From positions 1 to 12,671 of the forward strand of contig JAITHX010000136.1 in the NCBI GenBank assembly GCA_031279735.1: a stretch of 12,671 nt of DNA. The letters run 5' to 3'. The notes under the pieces are model-generated. The model worked only from the letters and a program-made list of their open reading frames with translations, was not told the DNA's origin and did no database searches. The position numbers were made by a program, and so were the translations under genes. The DNA is from Prevotellaceae bacterium. GTDB lineage: Bacteria; Bacteroidota; Bacteroidia; Bacteroidales; UBA932. Shown one piece after another: positions 6,945-12,671 of the stretch. Each line of letters starts with the position of its first letter. Positions within the stretch are counted from its first letter, which is position 1.

Positions 6945-6963
6945 TTGGCATAAAATCTGCCAA
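6945..6963 (+). promoter_or_regulatory. Sigma-54-like promoter or palindromic operator ahead of lon
   Basis: TTGGCATAAAATCTGCCAA can be read in two ways. It matches the sigma-54 -24/-12 pattern, with TGGCA then TGC and the GG and GC dinucleotides exactly 10 bases apart (GG-N10-GC). It is also a perfect inverted repeat, TTGGCA-N7-TGCCAA, as an operator for a dimeric regulator would be. As a sigma-54 promoter the transcript would begin about 12 bases after the GC, near 6972, leaving a leader of only about 11 bases before the lon ATG at 6983. A weaker -7-like TATTTTGG (6941-6948, one mismatch to TAnnTTTG) overlaps it. Confidence 0.35.
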
Positions 6964-6982
6964 TCTGTCAGGAAAAGGAAAT

Positions 6983-9547
6983 ATGGAAATGCATGATCTT
7001 GAAAAATTGTTTGCGTCGAACATAAAAGGCGAGCATATAGGGTTCATTCCCTTGAATGAGGACAGTTCGGAAATATTCACCGACGACGACATTCCGCCGC
7101 CGCTGCCCGTTCTGGCGCTGCGCAACGCGATATTGTTTCCGACGGTGGTGATGCCCATCACCGTCGAACGCGAAAAATCCATCAAGCTCGTCCGGGACGC
7201 ATACTCCGGGCGACGACTGCTTGGCACTGTGGGGCAGAGAGATTCGTCGCTGGACGAACCCGACAGCAACGATCTCTACCGTATAGGCACTCTTGCGCGC
7301 ATCCTCAAGATATTCGAGATGCCCGACGGCGTGATAACCGTCCTGCTGCAGGGTTTGCAGCGGTTTAGCGTGGAAGCGTATCTCGATTCGGATCCGTACT
7401 TCACCGCCGACGTGTCGATGCTCACCGACAAGGAGCCTTCGAAGAGTTCCAAGAACTTCAACGCGATAATGGGAGCGCTGAAGGATTCCGTAGGGCGCAT
7501 CATGCAGCTGTCGGCGCATTTTCCGCCCGAAGCGGCTTTCGCGCTGAAAAACATCGAAAACAACAGGCTGCTCATCAATTTCATCGCGACTCACGTGGAT
7601 TTGGAGAATTATTCCGACCGTCAGCTCCTCCTCGAAATAGGCGACCTCAAGGAACGCGCTCTCAAACTCCTCGAACTCCTCGACCGTGAACGGCAGCTCA
7701 TAGAAATCAAAAACGATATTCAACGAAAGGTGCGCATGGAAATGGACCAGCAGCAGCGCGAGTATTTCCTGCACCAGCAGATCAAAACCATACAGAGCGA
7801 ACTGGGCGACAGTCCGGTTGACGGCGAGGTAGAACGCCTTCGGAAGAAAGCCGAAACGAAGAGCTTTCCGCAGTATGTTCGGGAGGCGTTCGACCGGGAA
7901 CTCGTCAAATTCACCAAGATGAATCCCAATTCGGGCGAGTTTTCGGTTCTGCTGAACTGGCTCGACGCGGTTGCCGACCTCCCGTGGGACGAATGTTCGG
8001 AGGACAATTCCGACCTCAACAAGGCTAAGGCTGTGCTCGAAGAAGACCATTTCGCCCTCGACGAGGTGAAGGAGCGGATTCTCGAATATCTCTCGGTGCT
8101 CAAGCTGAAAGGCAACATGAAGTCGCCCATACTCTGCCTCCACGGACCTCCGGGAGTGGGCAAAACCTCGCTCGGCAAGTCCATCGCGCGCGCTCTGGGG
8201 CGGGCTTCGGGACGAATCTCGCTCGGCGGGCTGCACGACGAAGCGGAAATACGCGGACACCGACGCACGTATATCGGCGCGCTGCCGGGGCGCATCATCC
8301 AGACGGTGAACAAATGCAGGACGTCGAATCCTGTCATCATCCTCGACGAGATCGACAAGGTGGGCAACGACTTCAAGGGCGATCCCTCGTCGGCGCTGCT
8401 CGAAGTGCTCGACCCTGAACAGAACTCCACCTTCCGCGACAATTATCTCGACCTCGACTACGACCTCTCGCGGGTGATGTTCGTCGTCACCGCAAACCGC
8501 ATCGACACCATACACCCCGCCCTGCTCGACAGAATGGAAACCATCGACATACCCGGCTATCTCACCGAAGAGAAAATCGAAATAGCCAAGCGGCATCTCG
8601 TTCCCAAGTCTCTCTCCAACCACGGCATTCGTCCCTCGGCGCTCAAGTTCGACGACGCGGCGATAGAAACCATCATCGAAGAGTACACCCGCGAAGCCGG
8701 CGTGCGCGGACTGGACAAGAAAATTGCCAAGATAGCCCGCAGCAAAGCCAAAGCCATGGCTTTCGGCGAAAAGTTCAAGCGCAAGATCGATTCCGTCGAA
8801 GTGCGGCGAATTCTCAAAACCCCGAAACTGCGCAAGGATGCGGCGGAATCGGCCGATTTCGTCGGCGTCACCACCGGACTCGCGTGGACAGAGGCGGGAG
8901 GCGAAATACTTTTTGTCGAAGCCAGTCTCAGCCCCGGCAAAGGCACGATGGGAATCACCGGCAACCTCGGCGACGTGATGAAGGAATCCGCCGCCATAGC
9001 CCTCGAATACGTCAAGGCGCACGCCGCCGAACTGAATATCGACGAACAGCTGTTTGAACGGAAAAACATTCATATCCATGTCCCCGAAGGCGCCATACCC
9101 AAGGACGGTCCCTCGGCGGGCATCACGATGCTATGTTCCATAACCTCGATATTCACCGGACGGAAGGTGAGGCGCGGTCTCGCCATGACAGGCGAAATCA
9201 CCCTGCGCGGCAAACTCCTGCCCGTCGGAGGCATCAAGGAAAAGATTCTCGCCGCCAAACGCGCGGGCGTCTCCACCGTGCTCCTCGCGGCGGACAACAA
9301 GAGGAACATCGACGAAATCAAACCGGAATACCTCGAAGGGCTTTCGTTCCGCTATGCCGAAACGATGACCGACGCGCTCGGATTCGCTTTCGACGAAACG
9401 GCGTCGCAGGTCGCCGTGTCAGCCGACAGGGTCGACAAAGTCGACAAGGTCGACAAGGTCGACAAAGTCGACAAACCCGACAAGGTCGACAAACCCGAAC
9501 AGCCTCGTCAGCCTCGTCAGCCCCGTCAACCCCGTCAGGCAAGATGA
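6983..9547 (+). CDS. lon: ATP-dependent Lon protease with unusual repeat tail
   Basis: 854 residues. N-terminal substrate-binding LON domain at about 39-235 (LPVLALRNAILFPTVVMPIT), helical linker to about 340, AAA+ module with Walker A GPPGVGKT (388-395), Walker B ILDEID (453-458), sensor-1 N505 and arginines R517 and R575, and then the protease domain with the Ser-Lys dyad S711 (PKDGPSAG) and K752 (GGIKEK). It degrades misfolded and regulatory proteins in the cytoplasm. The ATG at 6983 follows AGGAAAAGGA. The conserved Lon sequence ends near residue 804 (ALGFAFDE). Residues from about 814 are a low-complexity VDK/PRQ tail encoded by 9-bp tandem repeats, about 40 residues that are not part of the family. 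The stop overlaps the thiL-like start by 4 bases (ATGA). It is the first gene of the plus-strand cluster. Confidence 0.97.
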   Translation: MEMHDLEKLFASNIKGEHIGFIPLNEDSSEIFTDDDIPPPLPVLALRNAILFPTVVMPITVEREKSIKLVRDAYSGRRLLGTVGQRDSSLDEPDSNDLYRIGTLARILKIFEMPDGVITVLLQGLQRFSVEAYLDSDPYFTADVSMLTDKEPSKSSKNFNAIMGALKDSVGRIMQLSAHFPPEAAFALKNIENNRLLINFIATHVDLENYSDRQLLLEIGDLKERALKLLELLDRERQLIEIKNDIQRKVRMEMDQQQREYFLHQQIKTIQSELGDSPVDGEVERLRKKAETKSFPQYVREAFDRELVKFTKMNPNSGEFSVLLNWLDAVADLPWDECSEDNSDLNKAKAVLEEDHFALDEVKERILEYLSVLKLKGNMKSPILCLHGPPGVGKTSLGKSIARALGRASGRISLGGLHDEAEIRGHRRTYIGALPGRIIQTVNKCRTSNPVIILDEIDKVGNDFKGDPSSALLEVLDPEQNSTFRDNYLDLDYDLSRVMFVVTANRIDTIHPALLDRMETIDIPGYLTEEKIEIAKRHLVPKSLSNHGIRPSALKFDDAAIETIIEEYTREAGVRGLDKKIAKIARSKAKAMAFGEKFKRKIDSVEVRRILKTPKLRKDAAESADFVGVTTGLAWTEAGGEILFVEASLSPGKGTMGITGNLGDVMKESAAIALEYVKAHAAELNIDEQLFERKNIHIHVPEGAIPKDGPSAGITMLCSITSIFTGRKVRRGLAMTGEITLRGKLLPVGGIKEKILAAKRAGVSTVLLAADNKRNIDEIKPEYLEGLSFRYAETMTDALGFAFDETASQVAVSADRVDKVDKVDKVDKVDKPDKVDKPEQPRQPRQPRQPRQAR
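9422..9538 (+). repeat. Tandem 9-bp repeat array in the 3' end of lon
   Basis: Thirteen consecutive 9-base units fill this stretch: one GCCGACAGG, five GTCGACAAR, CCCGACAAG, GTCGACAAA, CCCGAACAG and four CCYCGTCAR. In the lon frame they read ADR, VDK x5, PDK, VDK, PEQ and PRQ x4. The unit is a multiple of three, so gain or loss of copies keeps lon and the downstream overlap in frame. The other two plus frames and the minus strand also stay open across it. Confidence 0.9.
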
Positions 9548-10536
9548 AGGAAATATCGCAATACGGGAAATCCGCCCTGCTCGAACGTCTGAACGCACAG
9601 TTCGACTTTGCGCGCGATTCGACGCTCGCCGTCGGCAACCGCGCTTTCGCCTCCAGCCCCGACGGGGAAAATGCGCAGATAGTCGCTACAGGGCTGTTTG
9701 TCGAAGGGATTCACTTCAACCCTGTTTATACTCCGCTGAAACACCTCGCCTACAAAACGGTCACCTCCGTGGTGTCCGACATCATAGCCATGAACGGACG
9801 TCCGCTCCGTCTCGCAGTCAGCCTCGCCGTCTCCTCGCGCTTCGGCGTCGAAGAGCTGGAAACGCTCTACGGGGGATTCCGCGCCGCCTGCCTCGACTAT
9901 GAACTCGAACTCGCGGGCAACGATCTCGTTTCCTCGACTTCGGGCATGACCGTAAGCCTCGCGTGCACCGGCGAAGCCCGCCCCGACGAACTCCGCTCTC
10001 CCGCCGGCGCGCAGACGAACGATCTCGTGTGCATCTCCGGCAGTCTCGGCGCTGCCTGCATGGGGCTGCAAATTCTCGAACGGGAACGGCGCATATTCGA
10101 ATCCTCGCCCGGAACTCAACCCAAACTCGACGGCTACGACTATGTTCTCCGCCGTCAGCTGCATCCGGCGGCGCGCAGCGACATGCGCGAACTCTTCGCC
10201 TCGACCGGAGCGACGCCTTCGGCAATGATAGCTCTCGACGAGGGACTGTCGGCCGGAATATTGCAGATATGCAGGCGTTCCGGCACGGGCGCGCGGATTT
10301 ACATAGAAAAGATACCCATAGCCGCCGAAACTTTCGCCGTGTGCGAGGAACTGAACTACGATGCGGTCGCGGCGGCGATGAACGGCGGCGACGACTTTGA
10401 ACTGCTGTTCACCGTTCCCCTGAGCTGTTACGAGAAAATACGGAACCTCGGCGGATTCGAAATCATAGGGCATATCGTTGCACCGGAACTCGGCGCGCAC
10501 ATCGTGACTCCGGAAGGAGCGGAGATTGAATTATGA
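9544..10536 (+). CDS. ThiL-like protein (thiamine-monophosphate kinase family) with altered active-site residues
   Basis: 330 residues, family length. The fold signatures of ThiL (PurM/HypE/ThiL/SelD superfamily) are clear: VEGIHF (53-58), PLKHLAYKTV, SDIIAMNGRP (78-87), GSLGAACMGLQIL (166-178), RQLHPAAR (204-211) and GGDDFELLFTVP (281-292). ThiL phosphorylates thiamine monophosphate to thiamine diphosphate using Mg-ATP. Several acidic positions that normally bind metal and ATP are replaced: GDDAA is VGNRA (30-34), TTD is ATG (48-50), GGDT is AGND (124-127), and LSDG is LDEG (231-234). D79 and the GGEDYEL-equivalent are kept. It may therefore be inactive, altered in activity, or use other ligands. 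The ATG at 9544 overlaps the lon stop by 4 bases. The same frame stays open upstream through lon to 9133, but ThiL similarity begins only here. Confidence 0.85.
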   Translation: MKEISQYGKSALLERLNAQFDFARDSTLAVGNRAFASSPDGENAQIVATGLFVEGIHFNPVYTPLKHLAYKTVTSVVSDIIAMNGRPLRLAVSLAVSSRFGVEELETLYGGFRAACLDYELELAGNDLVSSTSGMTVSLACTGEARPDELRSPAGAQTNDLVCISGSLGAACMGLQILERERRIFESSPGTQPKLDGYDYVLRRQLHPAARSDMRELFASTGATPSAMIALDEGLSAGILQICRRSGTGARIYIEKIPIAAETFAVCEELNYDAVAAAMNGGDDFELLFTVPLSCYEKIRNLGGFEIIGHIVAPELGAHIVTPEGAEIEL

Positions 10537-11408
10537 ATTATAAATCAACAAACATGGAAAGATATTCAAGTATTTCGGAACTGCAATCGAGACTCGATAA
10601 GGAAACCGGCGGCGGAGCGACCGTAGGTTTCGTGCCTACTATGGGCGCTCTGCACGAGGGACATCTCTCGCTCGTTGCTCTGAGCCGCGCGTCGTGCGAT
10701 GTGACGGCGGCGAGCATATTCGTAAACCCCACGCAATTCAACGACAGGGAGGACTATCGCCGCTACCCGCGCTCGACCGAAAGAGACTGCGCGATGCTGC
10801 GCGACGCCGGCTGCGACATCGTGTTCACTCCCTCCGAAGAGGAAATGTATCCCGCCGGCCAGAAGGCGACGCACACGTTCGATTTCGGTCATTTGGACAA
10901 GGTGATGGAAGGCGCCTTCCGTCCGGGACATTTCGACGGCGTGGCTCAGGTGGTCAGCCGACTGTTCGACATCGCGCGCCCCGACAAGGCGTTCTTCGGA
11001 CAGAAGGACTTTCAGCAAACGGCGATAATCAAAGCTATAGTCGCGGAACTGAAACTGCCGATAGAAATAGTCGTTGCGCCCATAGTGCGCGAAGCCGGCG
11101 GACTGGCGATGAGTTCGCGAAACGTCCTGCTCAGCGACGAGCAGCGCGCACAGGCGGCGAACATCTCCCGCGCGCTGTTCGATGCGCGGACGACGGCGGC
11201 GGCAGGCGGAATATCGCCCGAAGAACTCCGCCGCGAGACGGAGCGCCGAATCAACGCAACGCCGGAACTCGCGGCGGAATATGTGGCGATAGTTGACGGG
11301 GCGACTCTGCTTCCCGTAACCGAATGGAGCGACGCGCGCGAAATCTTCGCCTGCACTGCGGTGAGAGTCGGAAAGACACGACTGATAGACAACGTTCGAC
11401 TCCTTTGA
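10533..11408 (+). CDS. panC: Pantothenate synthetase
   Basis: 291 residues from this start, or 284 from the internal ATG at 10554. Family members are about 280 residues and usually begin close to that second ATG (MERYSSISELQ), so the start is uncertain. The first ATG has a 4-base overlap with thiL (ATGA) and a GGAG 8 bases upstream. The enzyme condenses pantoate and beta-alanine with ATP to pantothenate, leading to coenzyme A. Signature residues are PTMGALHEGH at 35-44 (HxGH nucleotide-binding motif H41/H44), FVNPTQFN at 63-70, FFGQKDFQQ at 154-162 and AMSSRN at 192-197 (KMSKS-like). No panB or panD lies in the window. hisF begins one base after the stop. Confidence 0.95.
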   Translation: MNYKSTNMERYSSISELQSRLDKETGGGATVGFVPTMGALHEGHLSLVALSRASCDVTAASIFVNPTQFNDREDYRRYPRSTERDCAMLRDAGCDIVFTPSEEEMYPAGQKATHTFDFGHLDKVMEGAFRPGHFDGVAQVVSRLFDIARPDKAFFGQKDFQQTAIIKAIVAELKLPIEIVVAPIVREAGGLAMSSRNVLLSDEQRAQAANISRALFDARTTAAAGGISPEELRRETERRINATPELAAEYVAIVDGATLLPVTEWSDAREIFACTAVRVGKTRLIDNVRLL

Positions 11409-11409
11409 G

Positions 11410-12189
11410 ATGCTTAAGAAACGAATCATTCCCTGCCTCGACATCAAGGATGGACGAACGGTGAAGGGTACAAATTTCATAGACCTCAAGGATGCCGGCG
11501 ATCCGGTGGAACTCGCCTCGCGATATGCCGGCGAGGGCGCCGACGAACTTGTGTTCCTCGACATCACCGCCACCGTCGAAAGGCGCAAAACTCTGGCCGA
11601 ACTCGTGACGCGCATCGCCGCCGCAATCAACATACCCTTCACGGTGGGCGGCGGCGTAGCCTCAGTCGGCGACGCGCAAGTTCTGATTCGCGCCGGCGCC
11701 GACAAGATCGGAATCAACTCCGCCGCCGTAAAGAATCCGGCGCTGGCGAGAGAACTTGCGGCGGAGTTCGGCAGTCAGTGCGTTGTGGCGGCGATAGACA
11801 CGAAAAACACCGGCGGCTCATGGCAGGTTTTCGTCAACGGAGGCCGGACCCCGACGGGCATCGACACTCTCGACTGGGCGCGCAAACTCGAAGAATTAGG
11901 CGCGGGCGAAATCCTGCTCACTTCGATGAACAACGACGGCACGCGCAGCGGCTTCGCCCTCGACATCACCGCCGCCGTAGCATCGGCGCTGAATATCCCC
12001 GTCATCGCATCGGGAGGCGCAGGCAGCTGCGAGGACTTTCTCGACGTGTTCGCCCGCACCGGCGCAAGCGCGGCTCTCGCCGCCGGCATCTTTCACTACG
12101 GCGAACTCGGCATCGCGGAACTGAAACGCTTTCTCGCCTCGCGCGGAACAGCAATAAGAACATCCGCCGGAAACAACCTCGAACAATAA
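11410..12189 (+). CDS. hisF: Imidazole glycerol phosphate synthase, cyclase subunit HisF
   Basis: 259 residues forming a (beta/alpha)8 barrel of normal length. Both catalytic aspartates are at the canonical positions: D11 (CLDIKDG) and D130 (AIDTKN). Phosphate-binding loops VGGGV (79-83) and ASGGAG (200-205) are also present. HisF uses ammonia channelled from the glutaminase HisH to convert PRFAR into IGP and AICAR in histidine synthesis. HisH and the other his genes are absent from the window, so the gene is detached from any his operon visible here. The start lies one base after the panC stop, pointing to coupled translation. The last ten or so residues after GTAIR are not conserved. Confidence 0.96.
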   Translation: MLKKRIIPCLDIKDGRTVKGTNFIDLKDAGDPVELASRYAGEGADELVFLDITATVERRKTLAELVTRIAAAINIPFTVGGGVASVGDAQVLIRAGADKIGINSAAVKNPALARELAAEFGSQCVVAAIDTKNTGGSWQVFVNGGRTPTGIDTLDWARKLEELGAGEILLTSMNNDGTRSGFALDITAAVASALNIPVIASGGAGSCEDFLDVFARTGASAALAAGIFHYGELGIAELKRFLASRGTAIRTSAGNNLEQ

Positions 12190-12223
12190 TCACAAACAAT
12201 AACCAAAAACAATACTCGCGAAC

Positions 12224-12671
12224 ATGGAACAAACTCTCGCGGCATCGCTTTTAACTCTCATCGCCGGACTTTCGACCGGCATAGGCAGCCTCATCGCTCT
12301 CACTGCAAAACGCACAAACACGAAGTTTCTTTGCGCGTCGCTCGGTTTCTCAGCCGGAGTGATGATCTACATTTCGTTCATGGAAATGATTCCGCAGGCA
12401 AAGCTCGCGCTGACAGGCGCGTTCGGAGAAAAGGCGGGAACGCTCTGTCTGCTGTCGGCGTTTTTCGGAGGCATGGCGCTGATAGCTCTGATAGACTTTC
12501 TGGTGCCGTCGTCGAACAACCCTCACGAAATGCGCGGACCGGAAGAAATGAACAAAAACGTGGCATTGCGCCGCACCGGAATGGTAGTGGCATTCTCGAT
12601 AGCCATACATAACTTCCCCGAAGGCATAGCCGTATTCGCGTCGGCGCTGAACGGCTTCGACATAGCAATAC
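12224..12671 (+). CDS. zupT: ZIP-family metal transporter ZupT, N-terminal part (runs off right edge)
   Basis: The frame from the ATG at 12224 has 149 complete codons and no stop before the right edge, so the gene is partial. Four membrane segments are visible (about 5-27, 36-55, 73-94, 119-139). Segment 2 carries GFSAGVMIYISFMEMIP, a ZupT signature. Segment 4 holds HNFPEG (H129-G134), the metal-coordinating motif of ZIP proteins. The protein should bring Zn2+ and possibly other divalent metals into the cytoplasm through the inner membrane. The loop between segments 3 and 4 is short and not histidine-rich. It starts 34 bases after the hisF stop, behind an A-rich leader typical of Bacteroidota, and is probably the last visible gene of the lon-thiL-panC-hisF cluster. 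Confidence 0.92.
   Translation, partial: MEQTLAASLLTLIAGLSTGIGSLIALTAKRTNTKFLCASLGFSAGVMIYISFMEMIPQAKLALTGAFGEKAGTLCLLSAFFGGMALIALIDFLVPSSNNPHEMRGPEEMNKNVALRRTGMVVAFSIAIHNFPEGIAVFASALNGFDIAI

Larger units (their letters stand above)
6685..6982. other. Divergent intergenic region between methyltransferase gene and lon
   Basis: 298 bases without a recognisable gene. Besides the two promoter candidates, it contains a hairpin at 6828-6850 (ATTCGGGGC...GTTCCGAAT, nine pairs with two G-U on the plus-strand RNA), an imperfect palindrome at 6870-6889 (TATCCGAATTAATCGGGATA, 8 of 10 pairs), and a 13-base near-direct repeat CGGCTGAARCGGG at 6772-6784 and 6895-6907. The role of these structures is unknown. 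No tRNA or terminator was recognised. Confidence 0.5.

Noticed and set aside
6968..9079. Open frame of 703 codons on the minus strand opposite lon
   Set aside because: It mirrors a certain lon gene in a GC-rich region, shows no recognisable domain, and its composition is what the antisense of lon codons gives.
9133..9543. Possible N-terminal extension of the ThiL-like protein, in frame through the lon 3' end
   Set aside because: The extension is Arg/Gln-rich translation of lon in another frame; ThiL similarity and normal length both start at 9544.
10525..10553. Regulatory meaning of the GAATTATGAATTATAAATCA stretch before panC
   Set aside because: This resembles low-complexity AT filler common in Bacteroidota; its only consequence is that the panC start (10533 or 10554) is uncertain.

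Overview
The window looks like a chromosomal segment of a Bacteroidota member, most likely Bacteroidales. The signs are a secreted protein built of SprB-like beta repeats, Bacteroidetes-type -7 boxes (TAnnTTTG) ahead of two genes, A-rich rather than Shine-Dalgarno leaders, and protein sequences (Lon, PanC, HisF, ThiL-like, ZupT) of Bacteroidetes character. The family or genus cannot be fixed from this sequence. The core genes are GC-rich; one restriction-modification island is clearly AT-richer.

Layout. (1) Positions 1-1123, minus strand: 5' part of a secreted repeat protein that leaves the window on the left. It has no stop codon inside the window, so a scan for closed ORFs misses it. (2) 1124-1894: a gene-free divergent intergenic region carrying at least three palindromic repeat elements. 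(3) 1895-2803, plus: PAP2-family membrane enzyme, overlapping tail to tail with maf. (4) 5043 down to 2736, minus: Xaa-Pro aminopeptidase (M24B) followed by maf, overlapping by 8 bases. (5) 6684 down to 5073, minus: a two-gene type II restriction-modification module, a beta-class DNA methyltransferase followed by a BglII/BstYI-family endonuclease. It is AT-rich and sits directly upstream of the aminopeptidase. (6) 6685-6982: divergent intergenic region with a candidate promoter for the methyltransferase and a sigma-54-like/palindromic site just ahead of lon. (7) 6983 to the right edge, plus: a tightly packed set lon - thiL-like - panC - hisF - zupT (partial), with 4-base overlaps at the first two junctions and a 1-base gap at the third.

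How the genes fit together. The right-hand cluster joins ATP-dependent proteolysis (Lon), a ThiL-fold protein, pantothenate synthesis (PanC), one subunit of the histidine-pathway IGP synthase (HisF) and a ZIP metal transporter (ZupT). These do not form one pathway, so shared transcription is probably organisational. The restriction-modification pair is a self-contained defence module and looks acquired.

The two most unusual features are in the lon-thiL region. The ThiL-like protein keeps the family fold signatures but has lost several acidic residues that normally hold Mg-ATP. The end of lon is a tandem 9-bp repeat array encoding a VDK/PRQ tail that is foreign to the Lon family and runs into the thiL start.
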